A stretch of DNA of 64,000 nt from Ruthenibacterium lactatiformans (GTDB lineage Bacteria > Bacillota > Clostridia > Oscillospirales > Ruminococcaceae). The DNA lies in assembly GCF_000949455.1 (NCBI RefSeq), contig NZ_JXXK01000008.1:1-64000 (forward strand), in the 5' to 3' direction. The position numbers were made by a program, and so were the translations under genes. Shown here in pieces: positions 24,055 to 32,150 of the stretch (position 1 is the stretch's first letter; each line of letters starts with the position of its first letter). The notes under the pieces are model-generated. The model was not told the DNA's origin. It worked only from the letters and a program-made list of their open reading frames with translations, and made no database searches.

Positions 24055-24918
24055 TTGGATAATTTTGTAAAAATCGACACCGAGCTTTTCGAGAAAGGAT
24101 TACACCGGTATAGCAGTATTTCAACAACAAAAGAAGATTTAAAAACGCTAAAGAACAACTTGGCGATTCTTATGACGATAAAATATTTCAAATATGCTAA
24201 TGCTCCATACTATGCTTTTTCCCATGAGGATCTATGCAAATCACTTGGTTTGTCTATAATCTCTAATGATAGTCCGGCAATTGTAAGAAAGCATTTCAGG
24301 CACTTCTTGGGTTCTTCATTTTCCGGATACAAATTTGAAGTCATACTATATCGAAAACGCTTCGATAGCCTTATCTGCGTAGAAGAAAAGGAGACATTTA
24401 ATGGTAAAAAGTTTGGCAGAATTTTCTTTTCTGAATTCGAAAAAATCATGAGGATTGATTATCCCAGCAAGCCATTACTCCTTTGGGCATTTGCTTTTAT
24501 TGCTTCGCAAATTTTCAAGCGAAGCCCTGATGATGACCCCTCTATCTTTCCAGAAGCCTATGATGTCACCTACGAAGAAATTGCAGAACAATGCGGTGTA
24601 TCCAAAATGACTGCCATCAAATTGATGTCTCTCCTTGAGGAAAATCAGCTTCTATGCGTCTACCACTCCAATACCGCTACTCGTTTTGGAGATCAATTTT
24701 TTAAAATTCCTAACATCTATGCACGGTTTGGACAAGAACAGGAGCTTAAATACAAACTGGAGCAACTGGATTCCAGAAAGGAAAAAAGAAAACTCAGAAA
24801 GGGCTCTAAGGACAACGCTGCCAAGGATAATAGTAAACCAAATACCAGCACCAATGATGAAGACGACCCTTGGGATGATGACGATGACAAGGTTTGGGGT
24901 ACTCCGCAGCCGGCGTGA
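24055..24918 (+). CDS. Winged-helix protein, candidate replication initiator
   Basis: The TTG start at 24055 follows GGAGGAAC. The product is 287 residues. YYAFSHEDLCKSLGLSIISN and especially DVTYEEIAEQCGVSKMTAIK followed by LMSLLEENQLLCVYH are helix-turn-helix/winged-helix segments, as in two-winged-helix plasmid initiators. The C-terminus is a basic stretch (SRKEKRKLRKGSKDN) followed by an acidic tail (DDEDDPWDDDDDK). A palindrome and iteron-like repeats lie directly upstream, which supports an initiator role, but a transcription regulator is also possible. Confidence 0.5.
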   Translation: MDNFVKIDTELFEKGLHRYSSISTTKEDLKTLKNNLAILMTIKYFKYANAPYYAFSHEDLCKSLGLSIISNDSPAIVRKHFRHFLGSSFSGYKFEVILYRKRFDSLICVEEKETFNGKKFGRIFFSEFEKIMRIDYPSKPLLLWAFAFIASQIFKRSPDDDPSIFPEAYDVTYEEIAEQCGVSKMTAIKLMSLLEENQLLCVYHSNTATRFGDQFFKIPNIYARFGQEQELKYKLEQLDSRKEKRKLRKGSKDNAAKDNSKPNTSTNDEDDPWDDDDDKVWGTPQPA

Positions 24919-25067
24919 GCCTCTCTTGACTGGTTGTTCCGCGCCGCGCATGCTCTGGCGTCGATTCTATGGCTGTTGCACGGCGTTTTATAGCGGAAGG
25001 CATAAAATCCTTACTTATTGCTTCAAAGGTAAAAATTCACTTAAATTTTAGGAGGAAACACATATAC

Positions 25068-25397
25068 ATGACACTTTACACGAATTCAAAGCCCAGCGTA
25101 GAAGAACAGGAGACTCATTTGTACATTGATTCCCGTGAAACATGGTTCGCTGACACCACAATCAGAAAAGACATGACAAAGTTTAAGAAACAGGGTTGGG
25201 AGATCGTAGACGTTACTTGCCTAACTGGTACTGACTCCGTTGTTGGGATGCGCTTTCGCGCCCCTCGACGCGCACTTACCATTGGTAAGGCAGTAAGAAA
25301 CAGACCCGCGCTGACGGATGAACAACGCCGCGCAGCTGCTGAGCGCATGGCAGCTTGTAGGCGCATGAAGGACACGGAGGTTCGTAAGGTTGTATAA
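25068..25397 (+). CDS. Hypothetical basic protein upstream of desulfurase
   Basis: Start ATG 25068 (MTLYTNSKPSVEEQETHLYI) follows AGGAGGAAAC. It is 109 residues. The first 65 form a small alpha/beta unit (KFKKQGWEIVDVTCLTGTDS), and the end is a strongly basic helix (RRAAAERMAACRRMK). It overlaps the cysteine desulfurase start by 8 bp, so the two are translationally linked. A basic partner next to a desulfurase could be an RNA- or DNA-binding acceptor, but that is speculation. Confidence 0.55.
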   Translation: MTLYTNSKPSVEEQETHLYIDSRETWFADTTIRKDMTKFKKQGWEIVDVTCLTGTDSVVGMRFRAPRRALTIGKAVRNRPALTDEQRRAAAERMAACRRMKDTEVRKVV

Positions 25398-26550
25398 AAA
25401 TTCACTCATATATTTTGACAACGCCGCAACGACTCCCCTCTCCCCTACAGCGCTCAGCGCAATGAAACCGTGGCTTACAAGTGAATATGGAAATCCGTCA
25501 TCATTGTATAGCGCCGGGCGCAAGGCCAAAGAAGCACTTGAGTGTGCACGTGCAATGATAGCTCGCACCATAAATGCAGAACCTGATGAAATCTTTTTTA
25601 CGAGCGGCGGCACCGAGGCAGATAACTGGGCGATCGATATGATCGGTACTCATGGCGATATAATCACAAGCGGCATTGAGCATCACGCTATTTTAAATGC
25701 GGCGCATAATCGACTTGAACGAGATGTAAAAGCGCTTAAATTAATGACAGATCGCCACGGATATATTGTTCCACCAAATGAATCCGCAACGCGATCGCTA
25801 GTCTTGCAAAACAAGCCTGTAATGTGCTCTTTTATGTTTGTAAACAACGAGATTGGTACCGTTCAAGATCTTCGTAAACTTTTTAAATCCTTTAATGGAT
25901 GCGGTCTAATTTACCACACGGACGCAGTTCAGGCGGTTGGGCACATCCAAGTGGATGTAAAGAAGCTTGGGGTAGATATGCTCTCAATGAGCGCTCACAA
26001 ATTCAATGGCCCGCGCGGTATTGGTGCGCTGTACGTCCGTAATGGAGTGCCAATGTATCCCATGATTTGTGGAGGCGGACAGGAACGAAAGATGCGAGCT
26101 GGAACTGAGAATGTTGCAGGAGCTGTTGGGATGGCTGTTGCTTTGGACGAAGCCGTTCGATTTATGGACGAACGTATGGCACACACAGACTCTTTGAAGC
26201 ACAGATTCGTTGATGCGTGCACAAAAAACAATATTCGATTTGCCACAACGTTGGATGATCCATTTTCAAACAATACAGGCATTTTAAGTATGCGTTTCCC
26301 TGAAGTCGAGGCGGAATCCTTATTGCTTCTGCTTGATTCTTTTGGGATATGTGTCTCTACTGGCAGCGCATGCGATTCAAAGTCGGTTAACATTTCTCAT
26401 GTCCTTTCCGCAATTGGATTATCCGACACAGATGCCCGCTCCACCATCCGCTTTAGCTTTGGCCATCAAAACACTTTTGAAGAAGTTGATTACGCTGTGG
26501 ATTCATTGGCGAAGTGTATCGACATGATACGCAGTGTTAATACTGTATAA
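25390..26550 (+). CDS. Cysteine desulfurase-like PLP enzyme (NifS/IscS family)
   Basis: The TTG start at 25390 lies 9 bases after GGAGG. The 386-aa protein carries the family features in order: IYFDNAATTPLSPTALSAM, SGGTEADNWAI, IEHHAIL, FMFVNNEIGTVQ, HTDAVQAVGH, the PLP lysine Lys204 in MSAHKFNGPRGIG, and the catalytic loop Cys328 in STGSACDS. It would release sulfur from cysteine as an enzyme persulfide. Phage copies could feed DNA or tRNA thiolation or iron-sulfur assembly, but no Dnd, Mnm or scaffold gene is in the window. Confidence 0.88.
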   Translation: MYKNSLIYFDNAATTPLSPTALSAMKPWLTSEYGNPSSLYSAGRKAKEALECARAMIARTINAEPDEIFFTSGGTEADNWAIDMIGTHGDIITSGIEHHAILNAAHNRLERDVKALKLMTDRHGYIVPPNESATRSLVLQNKPVMCSFMFVNNEIGTVQDLRKLFKSFNGCGLIYHTDAVQAVGHIQVDVKKLGVDMLSMSAHKFNGPRGIGALYVRNGVPMYPMICGGGQERKMRAGTENVAGAVGMAVALDEAVRFMDERMAHTDSLKHRFVDACTKNNIRFATTLDDPFSNNTGILSMRFPEVEAESLLLLLDSFGICVSTGSACDSKSVNISHVLSAIGLSDTDARSTIRFSFGHQNTFEEVDYAVDSLAKCIDMIRSVNTV

Positions 26551-26577
26551 TGTGCAGCACAGACAGGTGGTGAGGTT

Positions 26578-26667
26578 TTGATCAAGGGACTTGTTGTGTG
26601 CGTATTGTATTTGTACACGGTTTTAGTGATAGCGAGATTTTGTGCTATTAACGATCGAAATTATTGA
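26578..26667 (+). CDS. Possible 29-aa membrane peptide
   Basis: TTG 26578 after GGTGGTGAG opens MIKGLVVCVLYLYTVLVIAR followed by FCAINDRNY. It has one hydrophobic helix. It stops directly before the ribosome site of the polymerase gene, so its translation could couple to the polymerase. Confidence 0.4.
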   Translation: MIKGLVVCVLYLYTVLVIARFCAINDRNY

Positions 26668-29511
26668 TTGGAGGTCACAGAAATAAGCAAAGAAAAATTC
26701 AATGGAGTGTACATTCTTGGTATAGACGCGAAAGACATTTATTTAAGCAATCATTACTTGAATACTCCTGACAAAACAGGATATCGCATTAGAGGAACGA
26801 ACGGTACAATTTCCACAAGAAAGTTCGTTAATACTCTTGATTACTCTCTTGATCTTATTAAACTTCGCGAGATTTATGAAAAAGTTTATCGCAGAATCAA
26901 TTTTGGTTGGAATGTCGGCGATAAAGAGTATACGCAGTATGTTATCAACGTCACGTTTAAATATTCCGTAAAAGCCTATAATCGAATCCGAAAAGGCCTA
27001 TACATAAAGAACGGCTGGAGTCCGCATGAAATAGCCTTAACAGATTGCGCAGATGTACGTAATGGAGAGCTTGTTGCTATACAAATCGACGCCGATGTTG
27101 ATGAACCAATTTGCGATGATTTGCTCGGCAATTATTTCTGGTTTTGTGACGGCCAATATCATGTAAAACAAAATGTAAAAACAGAGGTTGGCGTTGCAGC
27201 CTTGCGCAAGGATCTTTATGAAAACGGCTTCTACTGCGATGGGATTCATTATGTGCGCTTTAAAAGGTCATCCGGATCGAGCCGTGTTGGCAAATGTCTG
27301 TTTATTGACGAAAAGCTTTACAGAGGGATGGATAAATGGGCACACTGTGGAATCAAAATTAAAGATGGACAGGAAATTGACCTGGCCGCTTGGGAGGCAT
27401 ACATTGCACTTACCACAAGCAGCATTATCGACACAATAGAAATCAACCCTGAAAATATCCTTGTAATCAATGATTTTGAAAGTGTGTTCTCGGATGATGT
27501 CATAGCGACACGAATCGATGATAACGGACGATTGATCTCGAAACCGGAACAAGTCGAAATTAAGAATTCAATTTGGGATGGGCAATCATTGCTCGATTCA
27601 GAACTTTTTACCGGATATGATCGCTATGGTATGTTGCTTTTGCGCAACCGCTTCTTTAAGAGCGCCTGTTTTAATACAAACATCCAGTGGTTCTTCCGCC
27701 AAAAAGGAATTACGTCTGTCAGTCAATTGAACGGATATACAATTGCCAAACGGATCGAAGACATCAAATTGATTACTACACCTAGCAGTATTAAATACTT
27801 GAAGTTCGGTTCTCTTCAACAATGGCTCGATAATCTGGACCCGATTTTCGGAATTGTTAAGCATGAAAAGCCAACGCACTATTTTGATGGACGTTTGGTA
27901 CAAACACATTATCAATTGATCAACTCTCTCCAGCTCACATACGAAGAAATGGAGGAATTTCTAAAGCCATCAATTGATTATATCCATCTTTTAAACACAG
28001 AACCTGCAGTGATTAGAAATCATATCAGGTACCCAAGTAAAGATGACTGGCACCTGCCTATGACAGCTTTGGAAAGCAAAAACGATATCGTTTACAAACT
28101 GCTCGGTTTAAACGAACGTTTTTGTGAAACAAAATTATATTCAGAGTTCAGAAGAGATTTGGTAAGGTCTTTTGTGAAGAATTTAAAATGTGGGCACGTT
28201 CTTGTAAACGGAAATTATTCCACATTGCTGGGTAATCCTCTTGAAATGCTTTATAATGCTATCGGAAGTTGGAACGGAGAAAGTATGCTTGGGATTGGGA
28301 ATGTTTGTTCAACGCGCTTTTGCGATGGGCAAGAGCTGCTTGGGTCTCGCAGTCCGCATGTTACAATGGGAAACATATTGCTCACCAAAAATGTTCGCAA
28401 TGAAGAAATTTATAAATATTTCAACCTGTCTGACGAAGTAATTGCCATAAACTCAATTAATGAAAACATTCTATCAAAACTGAATGGGTCGGATTTCGAT
28501 AGTGATACTATGCTTGTCACTGATGATAAAGTTCTGATAGAAGCGGCAAGAAGAAATTACAATAAATTTCTTGTCCCAACTAGCCTGATATCGTCTAAGA
28601 AAACCAAGCGTCAATATACTAATTCCGAAAAAGCAGATTTGGATGTTAAAACTGCGGTTAATAAGATTGGCGAAATAATTAATTTGTCGCAGGAGATAAA
28701 TACATTGATCTGGGACATGCTGAACTCTGGCACTGCGTTTGATGAAATTCTTCCGCTATATTGTGATGTCGCACAACTTGATGTAATGAGCGGTATCGAG
28801 ATTGATCGCGCAAAAAAAGAATTTGTTGTTGATAATACGCTTGAGTTGAAATATCTCAAAGAAAAGTATAACCGACGCGATGACAATGGACGCTTGATCA
28901 AGCCAAACTTTTTCGGTCACATTTCTCGTCAAAAAGGATACTACAATCCACAAAAGAAGAACTATCAAAGGCATAACACTGCGATGGATTATCTGCAGGC
29001 AGTTATCGCTACACACTGCAAGCGGTTTAGAAGCGCTGATTTACTAATGCCATTTTCGTATATTCTGAATGATTACCAGTACATACCAAGAATGATAAAT
29101 TGGAATCAGGTTAATAGAATTATTCGATTGGTACGTGAAACCAAAAGCGATATCTCTTCTATATGGGCTGCTTATATGGAGCACTGTCAATGTAGCGAAA
29201 ACAGTTCTTTGTCAACTACAGATGAAGAATACACGATTACCAAGAAACGAGTTGATGAGGCTCGGCAGAAGTGTATTGATTACATTGCTGAGATAAAATT
29301 AAATTATTCAACCGTTTATTATTTACTTAAATTGTTGGACGAGAAAGCATACAGAGATATTTCCTATACTATGTTTTCGATTTTGTTCGGGGTCCCCAAC
29401 AAATCATTCTTTAGGGCAATCCGTAAGAGTAGTGAACCCGTTAAAGAACTGATGCCAAACAAATCCGGCTCAATTGAAATATATGGCTTGCGATATTCAA
29501 AAGTATACTGA
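26668..29511 (+). CDS. YonO/QDE-1-like single-subunit RNA polymerase
   Basis: The frame is 947 codons. Near the middle lies LNGSDFDSDTMLVTDD, with Asp609, Asp611 and Asp613 forming the DxDxD metal-binding loop of two-barrel RNA polymerases (DFDGD/DxDGD in eukaryotic RdRPs, YonO and cellular beta-prime). Just before it, LGSRSPHVTMGNILL matches the conserved R-x-P-x4-G-(D/N) segment of the RdRP/YonO family, preceded by GNYSTLLGNPLEMLYNAIG. YonO of SPbeta is a DNA-dependent polymerase for late genes; the same role is inferred here. Start uncertain: GGAGGT (26670-26675) lies inside the frame beginning at TTG 26668 and points to an AUA codon at 26683. Confidence 0.82.
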   Translation: MEVTEISKEKFNGVYILGIDAKDIYLSNHYLNTPDKTGYRIRGTNGTISTRKFVNTLDYSLDLIKLREIYEKVYRRINFGWNVGDKEYTQYVINVTFKYSVKAYNRIRKGLYIKNGWSPHEIALTDCADVRNGELVAIQIDADVDEPICDDLLGNYFWFCDGQYHVKQNVKTEVGVAALRKDLYENGFYCDGIHYVRFKRSSGSSRVGKCLFIDEKLYRGMDKWAHCGIKIKDGQEIDLAAWEAYIALTTSSIIDTIEINPENILVINDFESVFSDDVIATRIDDNGRLISKPEQVEIKNSIWDGQSLLDSELFTGYDRYGMLLLRNRFFKSACFNTNIQWFFRQKGITSVSQLNGYTIAKRIEDIKLITTPSSIKYLKFGSLQQWLDNLDPIFGIVKHEKPTHYFDGRLVQTHYQLINSLQLTYEEMEEFLKPSIDYIHLLNTEPAVIRNHIRYPSKDDWHLPMTALESKNDIVYKLLGLNERFCETKLYSEFRRDLVRSFVKNLKCGHVLVNGNYSTLLGNPLEMLYNAIGSWNGESMLGIGNVCSTRFCDGQELLGSRSPHVTMGNILLTKNVRNEEIYKYFNLSDEVIAINSINENILSKLNGSDFDSDTMLVTDDKVLIEAARRNYNKFLVPTSLISSKKTKRQYTNSEKADLDVKTAVNKIGEIINLSQEINTLIWDMLNSGTAFDEILPLYCDVAQLDVMSGIEIDRAKKEFVVDNTLELKYLKEKYNRRDDNGRLIKPNFFGHISRQKGYYNPQKKNYQRHNTAMDYLQAVIATHCKRFRSADLLMPFSYILNDYQYIPRMINWNQVNRIIRLVRETKSDISSIWAAYMEHCQCSENSSLSTTDEEYTITKKRVDEARQKCIDYIAEIKLNYSTVYYLLKLLDEKAYRDISYTMFSILFGVPNKSFFRAIRKSSEPVKELMPNKSGSIEIYGLRYSKVY

Positions 29512-29515
29512 TCGT

Positions 29516-29547
29516 GAGGCTCGGAGTTTTCCGGGCCTCATTTTTTT
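29516..29547 (+). terminator. Terminator after the polymerase gene
   Basis: GAGGCtcgg...ccggGCCTC followed by ATTTTTTT. Confidence 0.75.
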
Positions 29548-29716
29548 ACAATTTTAGGCCATTTTTTTATGCATAGGTTTTTATAAACCCGCATTGCAGC
29601 AAGGTTTGTTGGCATTTCTATAACGACTTAATATGGTAGGGATACGATAATTGTGTTCTTACACATCACTTCGGTTTTTTCCAAAGGCCGAAAATAATAA
29701 CAAAGGAAGAAGATAT

Positions 29717-29926
29717 TTGATTTCAATCAACAAAGACGAGGCTCTATATCTGGCCAAACTATTTCCGCCAAAGAAAGTTCGCGATATGTACACTGGTGAT
29801 TTACACATTGAAAGAATGGTGCGTCGCACTAAGAATCATTTCTTGTGCACTGAAATTAGTGCTGTCACGAACGCACTAAAAAAATACCGTGGGCTTAATG
29901 TTACACAAACAGAAAAGGTAAGGTAG
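29717..29926 (+). CDS. Hypothetical basic 69-aa protein
   Basis: The start chosen is TTG 29717, seven bases after AGGAAG. The open frame from 29651 has no ribosome site. The product reads MISINKDEALYLAKLFPPKK with a basic helix (IERMVRRTKNHFLCTEISAV). It lies a few bases upstream of the YonK-like gene in the same operon. Function unknown. Confidence 0.5.
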   Translation: MISINKDEALYLAKLFPPKKVRDMYTGDLHIERMVRRTKNHFLCTEISAVTNALKKYRGLNVTQTEKVR

Positions 29927-29931
29927 TCAAA

Positions 29932-30126
29932 TTGGCAAGTAAAGTAAATAAAAAATTCGGACTTGATATCACCGGCACTATTGATCTTGATTCTCTCGAC
30001 AAGGAGCACGACGTACTTTTTGAGGTTGAAGGTCTTTCTGAACCGGTAAGTTTGGCTGAACTCGCAGATGAGTTCAATGGTAAGGAAGTCAAGCTTAGCA
30101 TCGCATTTACAGACCAACTTGGCTAA
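29932..30126 (+). CDS. YonK-like small protein
   Basis: The TTG start at 29932 gives 64 residues, MASKVNKKFGLDITGTIDLD and a C-terminal FNGKEVKLSIAFTDQLG. The MASK start and 'FnGK.v.lsi...del' ending resemble SPbeta YonK as I remember it. Its stop overlaps the ATG of the phosphoesterase gene (TAATG). As in SPbeta it lies near a YonO-like polymerase and a metallophosphoesterase. Function unknown. Confidence 0.45.
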   Translation: MASKVNKKFGLDITGTIDLDSLDKEHDVLFEVEGLSEPVSLAELADEFNGKEVKLSIAFTDQLG

Positions 30127-31124
30127 TGGTGAATCCAATGTACAACAATCGACGCTACGAACACGAAAGTTTTGATGAATATTTCGTGCGTATTGGTGAT
30201 GCGGCAAGAAGACACGAGATCACATGGATCGAGGCCGCAGACTATTTAAATGCTGCAAGCGGTGAATGCCTTGGTGAATGCGCATATCGAAAAAAGTATA
30301 AAGCGTTCTATGCCGGCATGCTGTTTGAGCGTGACCATCGTGTAAAAAACATCAACACGCGCATTCTTTCCATATCGGACTTGCACATTCCATTTCATAA
30401 ACCAACTTCTGTATTTGATAAATATGCTGGCCGCGTGGACATTCTTCAGTTAAATGGTGACATAATTGATTGCCAGGCACTATCGAGATTCCCCAAGGTA
30501 TATCGTAAAAGTCCAATGGAAGAAATCTTGATTGCTCGCGAATATATTATCGAATTGATAGAACGTATTGAGCCGCGCAAGGTCGTTGTAAATTATGGCA
30601 ATCACGATCTTCGATTTCAAAATTATCTGGCCAAAAATCTTGATTCAGACATTCTTGAGCTGATGCCCAAGACAGCTCTCGAGCTTATTTTAATTGATGG
30701 TTTTAACCATTACAACAAAGAACTGCATACCAAAGTGCATTATGATGCATTACGTGACGTATTCGATGGATCGGTTGAGATCGTGTACAACGATGCCTGG
30801 TACTCTGTGATTGGCGATGTGATCTTTTGCCACCCACTTGCCTATTCATCCGGCATGATGGCAACAAGCGAAAAAGCACGTAGATTCTTTAAGGACGAAG
30901 GATACGAATTCGGTTGTCTTGTTATGGCACATACACACCATACTGGTAGCTATGATGTTGGAGATATCGTGATGTATGAGCAAGGCGCTGCGTGTGAAAC
31001 ATCAAAACAGAATTACTCTGATGGTAAGCTTTTCCGGTCCCAGAAGGAAGGCTTTATTTTTTTATGTCTGGACATGGATGGGAAATTAATCCAGAACGCA
31101 ACTGAATTAGTGAAGCTAAATTAA
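30126..31124 (+). CDS. Calcineurin-like metallophosphoesterase
   Basis: A 332-aa protein with the five-block metallophosphoesterase signature: Asp85 in ISDLHIPFH, GDIID (Asp112), YGNHD (Asn159-His160), a His in VIFCHPL, and MAHTHH (His269, His271). The spacing suits a two-metal phosphodiesterase or phosphatase of the exonuclease/DNA-repair type. The N-terminal 70 residues form a separate helical part (EYFVRIGDAARRHEITWIEA). It sits between the YonK-like gene and the terminase genes, the place of YonJ in SPbeta, and may act in late DNA processing. Confidence 0.85.
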   Translation: MVNPMYNNRRYEHESFDEYFVRIGDAARRHEITWIEAADYLNAASGECLGECAYRKKYKAFYAGMLFERDHRVKNINTRILSISDLHIPFHKPTSVFDKYAGRVDILQLNGDIIDCQALSRFPKVYRKSPMEEILIAREYIIELIERIEPRKVVVNYGNHDLRFQNYLAKNLDSDILELMPKTALELILIDGFNHYNKELHTKVHYDALRDVFDGSVEIVYNDAWYSVIGDVIFCHPLAYSSGMMATSEKARRFFKDEGYEFGCLVMAHTHHTGSYDVGDIVMYEQGAACETSKQNYSDGKLFRSQKEGFIFLCLDMDGKLIQNATELVKLN

Positions 31125-31157
31125 GAAATTCAATTGAACATATGGGGGGTGATTGCC

Positions 31158-32150
31158 ATGGCCGTTATAAGCAGCACTCCCGATAGGATAACACCGTTAA
31201 AAAATGATATCCGTAGTCCTAGATGCACTACATGTGGCAAAACATTCACAAAACAAACTGGCAATTTTCCAGCATCGCAAAGTCCGATATACGCCTGCAA
31301 CAATCATTTTTTGCCTGTTTGTAAAACATGCATTGATAAGCTTTACGAACATTATTGTGCTGTGCTTGGGAACGATGAGGATGCAATTCGGCGCATATGT
31401 ATGAAATTTGATATTTATTATAGCAAGGCGCTTGCTGAATCGTCACGTAAAATTGCTGTAGACAGAAGCCGTGTTCATACATATATATCGCGCGCAAACC
31501 TTTCACAATTTAGAGGAAAAACTTACGACACAACAATTGATGAAGAATCCAGACAAGTAATTGAATCAGTAGAAGAGGTAAAGGAAAGCGGTGTAAAAAT
31601 TTTACAACGCACTGTAAAATTCTTTGGCGTAGGTTTTTCTGAAGATGAGTACAAATTTCTTCAGGATCAGTATGATGATTGGACGGCACGGCATGAATGT
31701 CAGACAAAATCTCAGGAAGAAATCTTTAAAGCAATTTGCATTGCGCAGCTTAATATACAGCGTGCCAACATTTCCGGCGATCAAAAAAAGCTGGATACAT
31801 CTATGAAATTATTTCAGGATTTGCTCGGCGCGGCTAAGATAAAGCCAAATCAAATCAAGGGCGATGTCATTAGCGATCAGCAAACATTTGGTACGTTGAT
31901 TCAAAAATGGGAAACTGAGAAACCGATCCCAGAGCCAGATCCTGAATTTGCAGACGTTGACAATATCCGAAAGTATATTGGCACATTCTTCTTTGGGCAT
32001 CTCTGTAAAATGATTGGTATTAAGAATTCATATTCTGAAGAATACGAAAAATATTTAAAGCAATACAGTGCTACGAAACCTGAGTTTTCAGATGATGCCG
32101 TAAACGAGGACATCTTCAATAAATTAACTGGTGATGCCGATGGCCAGTAA
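31158..32150 (+). CDS. Zinc-ribbon protein, candidate terminase small subunit
   Basis: The start chosen is ATG 31158 (MAVISSTPDRITPLKNDIRS), after GGGGGGTGAT. It is 330 residues. An N-terminal four-Cys zinc ribbon (CTTCGKTF...CNNHFLPVCKTC) is followed by helices and an acidic C-terminus. Immediate position before, and overlap with, the large terminase gene suggests the DNA-recognition (small) subunit. The sequence itself does not prove it. Confidence 0.55.
   Translation: MAVISSTPDRITPLKNDIRSPRCTTCGKTFTKQTGNFPASQSPIYACNNHFLPVCKTCIDKLYEHYCAVLGNDEDAIRRICMKFDIYYSKALAESSRKIAVDRSRVHTYISRANLSQFRGKTYDTTIDEESRQVIESVEEVKESGVKILQRTVKFFGVGFSEDEYKFLQDQYDDWTARHECQTKSQEEIFKAICIAQLNIQRANISGDQKKLDTSMKLFQDLLGAAKIKPNQIKGDVISDQQTFGTLIQKWETEKPIPEPDPEFADVDNIRKYIGTFFFGHLCKMIGIKNSYSEEYEKYLKQYSATKPEFSDDAVNEDIFNKLTGDADGQ

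Noticed and set aside
25390..26550. Phosphorothioate (Dnd) defence system based on the desulfurase
   Set aside because: No DndB, C, D or E-like genes occur in the window, so a Dnd system is not supported.
26668..29511. Family A or B DNA polymerase or primase
   Set aside because: The expected polymerase motifs are absent; the acidic triplet DFDSD with the upstream RxP block fits two-barrel RNA polymerases.
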